Part shown: positions 1 to 8,831 of the stretch, piece after piece
Position numbering within the stretch: position 1 is the first letter of the stretch
How the letters are laid out: each line of letters begins with the position of its first letter
Source of the DNA: Hymenobacter cellulosilyticus
Lineage (GTDB): Bacteria > Bacteroidota > Bacteroidia > Cytophagales > Hymenobacteraceae
Direction of reading: 5' to 3'
Assembly (NCBI RefSeq): GCF_022919215.1
Contig: NZ_CP095046.1
Location: 1,168,501 to 1,232,500, forward strand
Length of the DNA: 64,000 nt
The notes under the pieces: generated by a model
Seen by the model: the letters and a program-made list of their open reading frames with translations, nothing else
Database searches by the model: none
Told to the model about the DNA's origin: nothing
Made by a program: the position numbers and the translations under genes

Positions 1-1271
1 AGTGATCCTGAGCATGGCTTAGACGAGAGGGGAAAGGTAGATCCTCCCGGTATTTAATAAGATAGCTCGGCTTGCCTCTCTCCGTAACACTGATCAGCTT
101 GAGCCGATATTCCGGTGAGACTTCTGCCTCCCCGGTCTGGAAACAGTCAGATTGAGCTTGCGGAAGGTTGAAATACCCAAAGTTCAAATCAAAGTGCTGA
201 ACAGTACTGCCTTTGTGTACCCGAATTTGCTTTAGCGCTTTGGTTCGGGGTAGGTCAGCTCGGTTGCAGGAGCTATAAACAAACTCCACAAAGTCGCCAC
301 GGCTAGAGCGTATGGTGCTTAGTCGCAGGCCTAGCACCCGGGTTTTGTTTTCTGTGTACGTCGGTGGCTTGTCGGCACAGCCCGGCACGCTGCCAGAGGT
401 GCGGTAACGGGTATAGCTGCCTAGGCTATTGTAGCCATACGTGAGTGTATCATAAGTTAGCGTGATGCTCTCGTGGTTAGGCGTCTCGACTCGCGACAGA
501 TAAAAGACCGTGGCTCGGGGGTATATTCATCCTGGGGTGTGGAGTGCCCACCATACCGAATAATGTAGGTAGTGGCTACCTCCTGTTCTTGGAAGTAAAA
601 CCGATTGCCTTTTTCGTCAACGATGGTATAGCCGTTCTGTCGCTCAATAGTGATAGGCTCATAGGGTACCGGGTGCGTATTGCCTTCCTGGGTATGAAAG
701 AATTTTCCGCTCCGGCCGCACATGCTGTAGTAGTACAGATCGGGCTGGGTATCGAAGCTGGAAGTAAAGTTGAAGGCTGGCGTTCCGGCCGGCGACGTAC
801 CTGTAGCCCGCATGCAGAATAGGTAGTCATTGCTGCCGTAAAGCGGTGCCAAGGGTCGGTCTTTGGGAATCGGCCAAGCCCCATTGCAATAGCCCGTCGG
901 TGAAAAGTCATCCTTGCCCAGTACGGTCGAGGAGATACTGCCTCCAGCCTGCAAAGCCCATCCTAGCCCCACGGAACTAGCTATTTCCGAAACCCGAACT
1001 CCCCCGCATGATAGTTCAGGCTGATAGGCAGTGAGAGGCCTCGCAGCTTCACTTCGTAGATAGGAATTGTAATGCTGGGCACCCCAGAGTAAAGGCTAAC
1101 GGGAATTTCTGAGAACTTGCCTAGGGCTGCCGCCTCCGGTGGAGGTGGCGTACCGGCACTGAGACGCTCCGTCATTTGAGCCACAAGAGGGTGCTCAAAA
1201 ACGAATAAAAGAATGATGAATAGCCAAAAAGATCTAATGGCTAGTTGTTTAGAGTAAAAAAGTGCGCTCAT
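1..1271 (-). CDS. RHS/SpvB-like secreted protein, N-terminal part, two frameshifts, runs off the left edge
   Basis: The encoded protein begins with a hydrophobic signal peptide ending in a VAQ-like cleavage site. It continues with the segment typical of large Bacteroidota RHS-repeat surface proteins: a 'Pro-rich, SLYSGVPSITIPIYEV' stretch, then 'LPISLNYHAGG' and 'SSVGLGWALQAGG'. These proteins are secreted, often thousands of residues long, with toxin-like or adhesive C-termini; only the first ~420 residues lie here. The frame breaks twice. One base is missing from the C5 run at 1001-1005 (needed for NYHAGGVRVSE) and one from the A4 run at 502-505. Restoring both gives a continuous frame from 1271 to the window edge. 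The start at 1271 is preferred over an upstream ATG at 1319 because it places the signal peptide at the N-terminus. The C-terminal payload cannot be judged. It could be a true pseudogene, but the pattern fits the many homopolymer errors elsewhere in the window. Confidence 0.7.
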
Positions 1272-1566
1272 AAGATGCTTCAGTAAGGACAAACTGATTC
1301 TGCCTAAGGCCCATGCCATAGGAGTTATGATGCAGATAGGTAGAGCAGGAAGGGGCGGAGCGGCGTACGAATAGCCGCGGAGCTCCGCTGGCCAGGCGAA
1401 GCGGTATTAAGTATGAGGTTTTACCGGACGCCTAAAAGCGCTGTAGGTAAAGGACAAGCAATAGAAAAGGTCTTGGTGCAGCAGACCCTTTCGAATAAAT
1501 CACCTAGCAGTAGCAGGTTAATACTTGCATAGGGTAGGGCGGATAGGCATATTTGTTAAGCGTAAT

Positions 1567-1601
1567 GGATACAATTTTATTCTTAATTTGAATAGTATCC
1601 A
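1567..1601. promoter_or_regulatory. Inverted repeat upstream of the XRE regulator, possible operator
   Basis: The 361-base AT-rich gap between the divergent genes (1272-1632) contains a 6-7 base inverted repeat, GGATAC at 1567-1572 and GTATCC at 1595-1600, in an otherwise A/T-only stretch 30-65 bases before the regulator start. Autoregulation by the downstream HTH protein is an inference. I saw no other feature in the gap. Confidence 0.3.
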
Positions 1602-1632
1602 AATTTTGAATTAATTTTTTGCATAATTTTTA

Positions 1633-2466
1633 ATGGACTGGATTCCTGCCAAGCTGCGCACTATTCGTCAGGAATTCAACATGACCCAGCTAGAAATAGC
1701 CCAGGCTAGCGGATTATCCCAGCGCGACATCAGCCAGTTGGAGAACGGCCGCAAGGAGGGCCTGCCCAAGGAGTTTATTCACTTTCTGCATACCCGGGGC
1801 GTAGACCTTAACTGGCTATTCGCCGACCCAGCCGCCGAAACCGCACCCGCTACTAGTGCTTCTGCCGGAGCTCCAGCGAAATATTCTGTCCCAGAGTCTT
1901 CCACCAGCATGGCGGCGGAAGACCGGGCAGGCTACGGCCGGGTTCCTGGTGGCAGCCCGGTAGCAGACGGTCCGGCTGAACTGCGGCTGGTAGCTCAAGA
2001 GCAGCTCCGGCAGTATGCTCAGCGCTGCCAGGAGCCGGCATTTGAGCAGCAGCTGCCCGTCGGGAACTTGCCGCTGCCCGAGATGGGGCAAGGCGTGTTC
2101 CGGGCTTTCCAGTTGCCCGATGCCGCCCTAGCACCCGCGTTTGCCGCTCTCGACTGGGTTATTGCCCGAAAGGAAGCCCCGGGAGCTACTCCGGAAAACG
2201 GGGCCCTGTATGTGGTAGTAACCCGGCAGCAGGTGTGGGTGCAGCAGGTAGTTACTTCGCCCCAGCAGCCGGGAGTGCTGACGTTGCGGCCTACTGCTAA
2301 CGGAGCCACGACTACTACCGTGCCGCAGGTCGCAGTAACGGAGCTGTGGCGGGTCACGGGCCGGCTGAGCTTTCAAGTATCCGCGTCCCCGCCGCCCACT
2401 AGTGCTTTGGAAGCCAGCCTCCAGGATCTGCTGAGCCGGGTGCAGCGCCTGGAGCAGGGCCGGTAA
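1633..2466 (+). CDS. XRE-family transcriptional regulator with degenerate S24/LexA-like C-terminal domain
   Basis: A 277-residue DNA-binding regulator. Residues 5-60 form a helix-turn-helix of the Cro/CI (XRE) type (TQLEIAQASGLSQRDISQLE is the recognition region). A Pro/Ala/Ser-rich linker of about 60 residues follows. Residues ~130-255 resemble the S24 (LexA/CI) peptidase fold: a 'FRAFQLPDAALAPAFAALDWVIARK' core followed by 'GALYVVVTRQQVWVQQV' and 'LWRVTGRLSF'. The serine found in the usual G-D-S-M position is not present (LPDAAL), so self-cleavage is unlikely and the domain may serve only for dimerisation or ligand sensing. The last ~20 residues are predicted helical (LQDLLSRVQRLEQ). It is transcribed divergently from the RHS-like gene and preceded by an inverted repeat. 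Targets are unknown. Confidence 0.75.
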   Translation: MDWIPAKLRTIRQEFNMTQLEIAQASGLSQRDISQLENGRKEGLPKEFIHFLHTRGVDLNWLFADPAAETAPATSASAGAPAKYSVPESSTSMAAEDRAGYGRVPGGSPVADGPAELRLVAQEQLRQYAQRCQEPAFEQQLPVGNLPLPEMGQGVFRAFQLPDAALAPAFAALDWVIARKEAPGATPENGALYVVVTRQQVWVQQVVTSPQQPGVLTLRPTANGATTTTVPQVAVTELWRVTGRLSFQVSASPPPTSALEASLQDLLSRVQRLEQGR

Positions 2467-2627
2467 ACGACCACCGGCCGCGCCGGGCTTGCTGGCCTTC
2501 CGTATTTTCGGCCGGGCCAAATGCTGGCGGCATTCCCCAGGTTGCTGGCAGTCGATAAGTGAAACCCCGCATTTACTTCTGGCTGCCTGGGTACCTATTA
2601 ACGCAGCTATTCCCTATCCGACACTAC

Positions 2628-3434
2628 ATGCGGCTTCTCGGCATTCTTCTCTTCTTACTGACTGCGGCCTGCACCCCCGATACGGAGCAGCCAGGTAGCG
2701 CTGCGGGGAAGTCGGCTCTAGCGAAGGGTGATCCTCCGCCACCTCCGCCGCCGGGTTACCCCATCTACCGGGCTGATTCCAGCTGCCGCGCCGAGCTTGA
2801 GCAGGCCCGCAAGGGTGCTCAAGAGAACAAGCTCACCTACGTCTCGTTCGACAGGCAGCTTCGCTACCGGCAGGAGCTTGAGGCCCTGCTGGCCCGGCAG
2901 GAAATCAAGCTTATCCACATTCCCATGAACTGCACCGGCGAATTATACTGCTACCGTTTTTATATGGACAGCATCATGGTCAGGCGGCGAGGAGCCGGGT
3001 TTATCGACAGCTTAAAGCAGGTGGCCGATAAGCAGTTTGTGTCGGCTTGGGCCACCAAAACCTACCGTAGTTGGGATGTTGACACACGGCCCACCTGTGG
3101 CCCTGACGACATCCATCGCTACGTGACTTCCCGGGTGTGCCAGCCCGCCGGCTGGGACCCCAAGCCCAAAAACGGTCCTTATTTCAATAATGAGCGACAG
3201 TATATTCAGATGCGCTTTGTGGTGGATACCCTTGGCCTTATTTCGATTATCAGGTCAGATACAGATTCCTCTGGCAACATTAAAGCAAGTAATCGAAGGC
3301 ACCTTCCGTATTTCCGGCGAGAAATTACCCGGATTCTCCAGCAAACGGGTCGGTGGCAGCCGGCAACGCTCAATGGCCACAAAGTCAGGTGCCAAAGCTG
3401 GGTTGACGTGACTCTTAATCCTGAGTCAAACTAA
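2628..3434 (+). CDS. Lipoprotein with TonB-like C-terminal domain
   Basis: The start at 2628 gives a short signal peptide ending in a lipobox (LLTAAC), so the protein is probably anchored to a membrane by a lipidated cysteine; an upstream ATG at 2559 would add 23 residues before the signal. A Pro-rich patch follows the lipobox. The last ~75 residues show the pattern of TonB C-terminal domains seen in Bacteroidota lipoproteins: 'MRFVVDTLGLI', an acidic turn, 'EITRILQQTGRWQPATLNG', then a final strand 'CQSWVDVTL'. The middle has five cysteines and no recognised domain. Real TonB has a transmembrane helix; this one does not, so a role in energising receptors should not be assumed. It stands alone between the regulator and the esterase. 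Confidence 0.6.
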   Translation: MRLLGILLFLLTAACTPDTEQPGSAAGKSALAKGDPPPPPPPGYPIYRADSSCRAELEQARKGAQENKLTYVSFDRQLRYRQELEALLARQEIKLIHIPMNCTGELYCYRFYMDSIMVRRRGAGFIDSLKQVADKQFVSAWATKTYRSWDVDTRPTCGPDDIHRYVTSRVCQPAGWDPKPKNGPYFNNERQYIQMRFVVDTLGLISIIRSDTDSSGNIKASNRRHLPYFRREITRILQQTGRWQPATLNGHKVRCQSWVDVTLNPESN

Positions 3435-3559
3435 GCTTCCGCCGGTGCTGGAGGGCGTCCGGTCTGTAACCTCGGCTGGTTTGCTCAGTTACCCCGGCGC
3501 TGCCCTTTCGTTGGTTGCTCGTGCAGCTATTTTCTGTCGGTTATCTACTTACTGTACCT

Positions 3560-4817
3560 ATGAAGCTTACAATTCTGGTCCTGCTGATCTGTAGTGTTTT
3601 TTCAAGTCAGGCCCGGGCCCAAAACCGACCGGGGCCAGCGTCCGGCACATCCAGTCCCGCATTCTGAAGGAGCAGCGTACCTATACGGTGTATGTGCCCA
3701 GAGCGCGCAGGATTCCCTGGTAGGCCGGCAGCGCTACCCGGTGCTCTACGTGCTGGATGGGGAAACCCAGTTTCAGAGCACGGCCACCATGTTGGAGCAG
3801 CTCAGCGGGCAGCGGGTATTGCCCGAAGCCATTATCGTGGCCGTGCACAATACCGACCGAATCCGGGACCTGACACCTACCCACATTGAGTCGGGCCTGT
3901 ACATGGACCGGCGGGGCGCGGCTACCTCGGGTGGGGGTGAGGCCTTTACCCGCTTTTTGCAGCAGGAGCTGATTCCCCGCATTGACTCGACCTACGCCAC
4001 GGCTCCCTACCGTATGCTGATCGGCACCTCCCTGGGCGGGCTCTTCGTGGTTAATACGCTGCTGCACCACCCCGACCTGTTTCAGAGCTACGTCGCCATC
4101 GACCCGAGCCTGTGGTGGGATGATACCAAGCTGGTGCGGGAGGCCGGCAGTCTGCTGGCCCAGCCCAAATTTGCCGGTAAAACCCTGTACCTGCCCGTGG
4201 CTACGGCCTTCAAAGAGGTAGGCGACACGGTGGCCGCCGGAACTCGCAATACTGTGGAGCGCCGCGCCTTTCTGGCCGTCCCCGATTTTATTGCCGAGCT
4301 AAAGAAGCACCCCGCCAGCGGCCTGCGGTGGTCGGCCAAATACTACCGCACCGAAGGGCACAACTCCGTGCCCCTGCCCGGTACCTACGACGGACTGCGT
4401 CACGCCTTTAGTGCCCACAACCGCCTCTCCATCGACAACGTGGCCCTGCTGGAGCCGGCCGTGAGCAAGCTCAGTCCCAGGGCTATTCAAGATTCGCTGG
4501 TGGCGGTGTGCCAGGTAGTTTCCCGGCAGCTGGGCTATACCGTGCGGCCTCCGGAGGCTCTGGTCAACCGCCTGGGCTACACCTATCTGGGCCGGAAAGA
4601 CCTGGCGGCGGCCCGGGCCTTCTTCCAGCTAAACCAGCAGAACTACCCCGACAGCTTCAACGTCTACGACGCTCTGGGCGACTACTACAGTGCCCTCGGC
4701 GACAAGAAGAGCGCCGCCCGGGAGTTCAGCAAAGCCCTGACCATCTATAAGTACCCCGACACCCGGCAAAAGCTGCAGGCCCTGCAAACCAAGGCCGTAG
4801 GCAAGGCTGGCCGGTAG
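3560..4817 (+). CDS. Secreted alpha/beta-hydrolase (enterochelin-esterase-like) with C-terminal TPR, two frameshifts
   Basis: Family: esterase D / IroE-like serine hydrolases that cleave ester-linked siderophores or short esters. A signal peptide (start 3560, cleavage near ARA/Q) precedes the hydrolase domain. Visible motifs are 'YPVLYVLDGE', the nucleophile elbow 'IGTSLGG', 'YVAIDPSLWW', and a late catalytic histidine in 'RTEGHNSVPL'. The last ~100 residues form a tetratricopeptide-like helical repeat (NVYDALGDYYSALGDKKSA), which is common in Bacteroidota members. The frame breaks twice in the N-terminal region: one G missing from the G4 run at 3631-3634 and one C missing from the C3 run at 3697-3699. 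Restoring them joins the signal peptide, 'RTYTVYVPQSAQDSL' and the hydrolase. The substrate cannot be told from sequence. Confidence 0.75.
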
Positions 4818-4917
4818 CTGCCCGCAAGCAGTAGCAACGGGGAGCGGGGCTAGATTTCGGCCCCCGGGCGGTGCTGGGGCGTATACTTCTGGTTGCTCTA
4901 CCCTTTATGACCGCTTT

Positions 4918-5159
4918 ATGCAGTACTTCCACGATACGCTTCTCCGCTACGGCTTTATCCAGCAGCGCCCCGGCTTTTATACCCGCCCCATACCAGCCCG
5001 GCCCAGGGTGGCCCCATGTTCTGCACCACCGGCGAAGACGGCCGGCCCCGCAAGATGCTGCTCTGGCAGCGCGGCCGCATCCTGGTACAGGGCGACGTGG
5101 TAACGCTGGACGCGTTGGAGCAGGTGCTGCGGCGGGTGCTGGGCGCTGCGGTGGCGTAA
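4918..5159 (+). CDS. Small uncharacterised protein (about 80 residues), one frameshift
   Basis: Reading from ATG 4918 gives 'MQYFHDTLLRYGFIQQRPGF', then the frame breaks in the GCCCGGCCC region. With one C restored to the C3 run at 5002-5004 the protein continues 'QGGPMFCTTGEDGRPRK' and ends 'TLDALEQVLRRVLGAAVA'. The reconstructed length is 80 residues, with no signal peptide and no membrane segment. I do not recognise the family; a short RNA- or protein-binding factor is possible but not supported. It sits 100 bases after the esterase gene and 24 bases before the end of the convergent barrel gene. Confidence 0.5.
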
Positions 5160-5183
5160 GCTGCCAGCGGCCGAAGGCCTCGA

Positions 5184-5893
5184 CTAGCGCACGGTTACCT
5201 TGCCTGGACCCAGGCCGATCAGAAAGCTGATGGAGATTTCCAGCCCGCCCGGACCTATTGCTTCGACAAGGTTCTGTCCAGTCAGTGAGCCGGGCCCGAA
5301 GCCGGGTATAAGTTCTACGGCGGGGTTGGGACTTAGTATGGCTCCGTAGCCCAGGGCTAGCTGCAGGGCATTGCGCCGAAACTGGTGGTGCAGGCCAGCG
5401 CGCAGGTGCAGCAGGGTGCTGGAATGTATGATGTAACGCCCCTTGACTCCATTTGAATCTTCAATGTCCACCGATATGTTGGAGGACGAGTACACCAGGT
5501 TGGTACCCGCAAACAGATGATTCCGGCCGCGGCTGGGCACGTAGGCCCGGGTCCCGACGCCAATCTTGGCCCCGCTGGAGCCCAGCCCGACGCCGACATT
5601 CGCATCAAGGGCGGGCAGGAGGCGGTAGGCCACTTCAACGCCCCAGCCATAGGGGCGCCCCACCCCAACGAGAGGCCCAGCGTGAGCGGCGGCACGCCCT
5701 CACTGACTTGCTGCTGGGCGCCGCCCTGGTACGTAGCGGGCATAGTGGACCGGCTGGTCGGCGGCAGCGTATTCAGCTGCGGCCGCGTCGATTGGCGCAC
5801 CGTGTCGGCGGTGGTTTGGGCGTGGGCGACGGTGCCTGCGCCTAGTAGCGCTACCAGTAAAGAAGATGCTTGGAGTAAACGATGAAGCTGCAT
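5184..5893 (-). CDS. Outer-membrane beta-barrel-like protein with signal peptide, one frameshift
   Basis: The N-terminus is a clear signal peptide (MQLHRLLQASSLLVALLGAG, cleavage after AHA). After a Thr/Pro/Gln-rich linker come alternating hydrophobic strands and turns ('LTLGLSLGWGAPYGWGVEVAYRLL', 'NVGVGLGSSGAKIGVGTRAY') and a C-terminal strand 'LEISISFLIGLGPGKVTVR', typical of small 8-stranded outer-membrane barrels in Bacteroidota. One base is missing from the G4 run (plus-strand sense) at 5652-5655; restoring it fuses the two halves at 'WGAPYGWGVEV' into about 236 residues. No partner genes are adjacent, and function is unknown. Confidence 0.6.
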
Positions 5894-6093
5894 ATAGCAA
5901 TGGGCGGTACAGTAAAAATTAGACCAATAACGGCTAAAAAGTCGTGCTGTCCAAGCTCAGAAAGTTGTCTTGCCTAAGACAGGGAAACGTTAAAAAAGGA
6001 CTTGCTTGGTTGCTGTTTTATCTAGGGTCGGCAAACAAAGAGATGCTTTTCGTGCGGCGGATTTTATTGTAAAAGATAGAGGGGGGAACATGT

Positions 6094-6672
6094 CTAGCGG
6101 CTGGGCTTCCAGCCCGGCGGCACCGGCTTTTTTCCTTGGGCATCAAATGATATAAAGCCCTTCCTCACTTCCTGATTATTCTTGCTGAAGGTGTGCTGCA
6201 CGTACGCCGTATCGGTTGGGTTTTCGAAGGAAAAAAAGACGGACCGCATTTCCTCTACCGTGTCGCCTTCCAGAACCGCCGGTACAGTATATATCGAGTA
6301 GTAGCGTTGGCCATTAGGATGATATTCGTGCCAATACGATTCCTGGTAGGACCTGCTGGGGTTGAAATCAGCCACTAACCGGCCCGTGCGCGTCAGCCGC
6401 TTCCACTTCCCGTACGGAACAAAGGTGTACTTGCCATCGGCTGCGGGCAGTACCCGCAGCGGCCCTTCATCATAATAGGACCTCAGGATGGCCGGGTTGG
6501 ATTTATGAATCTTCTCGACTATCTCTCCCCGCTGCAAATCTGCCTGCTCCTGCTTGGTTAAATGCCGACGATATTTGCCATCCTCATAGCCGGGCGACAG
6601 GGAGCGAAAATAGACGAAACCGCTGCCAGCCAGGGCAAGCGCAAGTACCAACGCAATTGGCCAGTTATCCAT
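6094..6672 (-). CDS. Uncharacterised membrane-anchored protein
   Basis: A 192-residue protein with one N-terminal hydrophobic segment (residues 5-23, signal anchor or uncleaved signal). The soluble part contains the phrases 'WHEYHPNGQRYYSIYTV' and 'RLVADFNPSRSYQES', which recall MORN/'toxin-antitoxin YwqK'-like beta repeats (H-x-N-G-x-x), but only one such unit is visible. It ends 'KKPVPPGWKPSR'. It has no operon partner: about 200 bases separate it from the barrel gene downstream and about 280 bases from the divergent permease. I see nothing definite in either gap. Confidence 0.55.
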   Translation of the reverse strand: MDNWPIALVLALALAGSGFVYFRSLSPGYEDGKYRRHLTKQEQADLQRGEIVEKIHKSNPAILRSYYDEGPLRVLPAADGKYTFVPYGKWKRLTRTGRLVADFNPSRSYQESYWHEYHPNGQRYYSIYTVPAVLEGDTVEEMRSVFFSFENPTDTAYVQHTFSKNNQEVRKGFISFDAQGKKPVPPGWKPSR

Positions 6673-6955
6673 TATGCAGTAGTAGAGTAAGTTCGCAGCA
6701 TTAAATATAGAAGATGCCCTACGCTTGCGCCGGCTTTAGAGGCTAGCGTTTTTCTTCATCGGGGCAAGGCCGGCCACATCTTCTGAGCGCCCGACGCAGC
6801 GGCGGCTGAGGGCTAGCGTGCCCTGTCAGAATTCGGAACGGAACTGCAGTGCTAAGATTGCCCGGTAGTCGTTGTTTTGCTGCTGATCAGCAACCCCGCC
6901 GCATTATTCTTTATCTTTTGGGCCTGAAACTCCTCCGCTCCCTCACACCCCATAA

Positions 6956-8718
6956 ATGAGTTCTTTCTCCAATCTGTTTCGCCGCAAGGATATCGGCGCT
7001 ATTCTGCAAAACCCACCGGCCGACGTGGAAGGCCACAGCCACGGCGGCCTGGAGCGCAACCTCTCAGTGCGCGACCTGACGGCTCTGGGCATTGCCGCCG
7101 TTATCGGGGCCGGCATTTTCAGCACCATCGGCAATGCCTCCCACGACGGCGGCCCGGCCGTGTCGCTGCTGTTTGTGTTTACGGCCATTGCCTGCGCCTT
7201 CTCGGCCTTGTGCTACGCCCAGTTTGCCGCCACCATTCCCATCAGCGGCTCGGCCTACACCTACGCCTACGCCTCCTTCGGGGAGCTCACCGCCTGGATT
7301 ATCGGCTGGGCCCTTATTATGGAATATGCTGTGGGCAACATCGTAGTGGCCATTTCCTGGTCTGACTACTTTACCGGGCTCATGGACGGAATAGGGGTGC
7401 ACATACCCAGCTACCTGACCATGGGCACCCAGAGCGCCTACAAAGGCTACCACGAAGTACTGGAGCTGATGCAGAACGGTAAGTCCATCACCGACGTGTC
7501 TCCGGCTACCCTGGAAGCCTACAAAACCTGGAACACGGCTCCCACGCTGTTCGGCGACTTCCGCCTCGTCTGCGACCTGCCCGCCTTCCTTATCACCGTG
7601 CTGATTACGGCCGTGGTATACGTAGGCATCAAGGAATCCAAGACGGCCTCCAACCTGCTCGTGCTGCTTAAGCTGATTGTGGTGGCCGTGGTTATTGCCG
7701 TGGGCGTGTTCTACGTGCAGCCCGCCAACTGGACGCCTTTCGCGCCCAACGGCGTGGCGGGGGTGCTCAAGGGCGTGTCGGCCGTGTTCTTCGCCTACAT
7801 CGGCTTCGACGCCATTTCGACGACGGCCGAGGAATGCAGAAACCCCCAGCGCGACCTGCCCCGGGCCATGATTTACGCCCTGATTATCTGCACCATTCTC
7901 TACGTCATCATCACACTGGTGCTCACCGGCATGGTGTCGTACAAGGAGCTGGGTGTGGGCGACCCGCTGGCTTTCGTGTTCGAGAAAGTAGGTCTGCCCC
8001 AGCTAGCGGGCGTGGTGGCCGTCAGTGCCATTTTTGCCATGGCCTCGGTGCTGCTCGTGTTCCAGATTGGTCAGCCCCGTATCTGGATGTCGATGAGCCG
8101 GGACGGACTGCTGCCCCCCATTTTCGGCCGGGTGCACCCCAAGTTTCACACGCCGTCGTTCAGCACCATCGTCACGGGCTTCTTCGTGGGCGTACCGGCC
8201 TTGCTGCTCAACATGGACCTCGTAATTGACCTGACCAGCATCGGGACGCTGTTTGCCTTTGCCCTGGTGTGCGGCGGCATCCTGATTCTGGACCCGCACG
8301 GTACCTCCGAAGCCCGCTTCAAAGTGCCTTACATCAACGGCCAGTTTCTGTTGCCGCTTATTATGGTCATCGGCATCGTGCTGCTGTTTGTGTACAACAC
8401 GGCGGCTGTCGGGAAATGGGCCGTATCGTAACCGGCGCCGAAGGCATGGAAGGTTTCCGCCACTACATCCCGATGCTGGTGTTTTTCGGTTTCTGCATCT
8501 ACCTGACCATTGCCTCGGTGCGCCGCCGCCTCTCGCTGCTGCCTACCCTGGGCTTGCTGACCAACCTATACCTGATGACTCAGTTGGGCATAAACAACTG
8601 GCTTTTATTTTTCGGCTGGCTGATTATCGGCCTAGCCTTGTACTTCAACTACGGCTACAAGCACAGCAAGCTGAACGCCGGGGCCACGGCCAACAACCGC
8701 CCTTCCCCGATTCGGTAA
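6956..8718 (+). CDS. APC-family cationic amino-acid permease, one frameshift near the C-terminus
   Basis: An integral inner-membrane amino-acid transporter of the CAT subfamily, with about 12-14 hydrophobic helices. The family signature of helix 1 is clear: 'LTALGIAAVIGAGIFSTIGN', the unwound GAGIF ligand-binding motif. Further conserved parts are 'PISGSAYTYAYASFGEL' and 'FFAYIGFDAISTTAEECRNP'. The frame stops at 8431 in a helix. The neighbouring frame continues with helices ('MLVFFGFCIYLTIAS', 'LLTNLYLMTQLG') and ends 'YFNYGYKHSKL', the usual C-terminus of Bacteroidota CAT permeases. One base missing around the GGGCC at 8418-8422 explains the break, giving about 587 residues. It stands alone, and its substrate (Arg/Lys or a broader range) is not determinable. 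Confidence 0.85.
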
Positions 8719-8734
8719 ACCGACGTTAAAAACT

Positions 8735-8804
8735 GCGCGGGCTTTGTCCGGCGAAGCGTAAACCAAGAACTTTGGTGGACCAGCTTCCCGGGCAAAGCCC
8801 GCGC
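8735..8804. repeat. 17-base inverted repeat upstream of the helicase gene
   Basis: Arms GCGCGGGCTTTGTCCGG (8735-8751) and CCGGGCAAAGCCCGCGC (8788-8804) pair over 17 bases with one G-T mismatch, enclosing 36 bases. It fills most of the 113-base gap between the permease stop and the helicase start. It could be a transcription terminator without a T tract or a REP-type element. Confidence 0.6.
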
Positions 8805-8831
8805 TGCGTTTCGTGCTTCTGCTTTTTTGCT

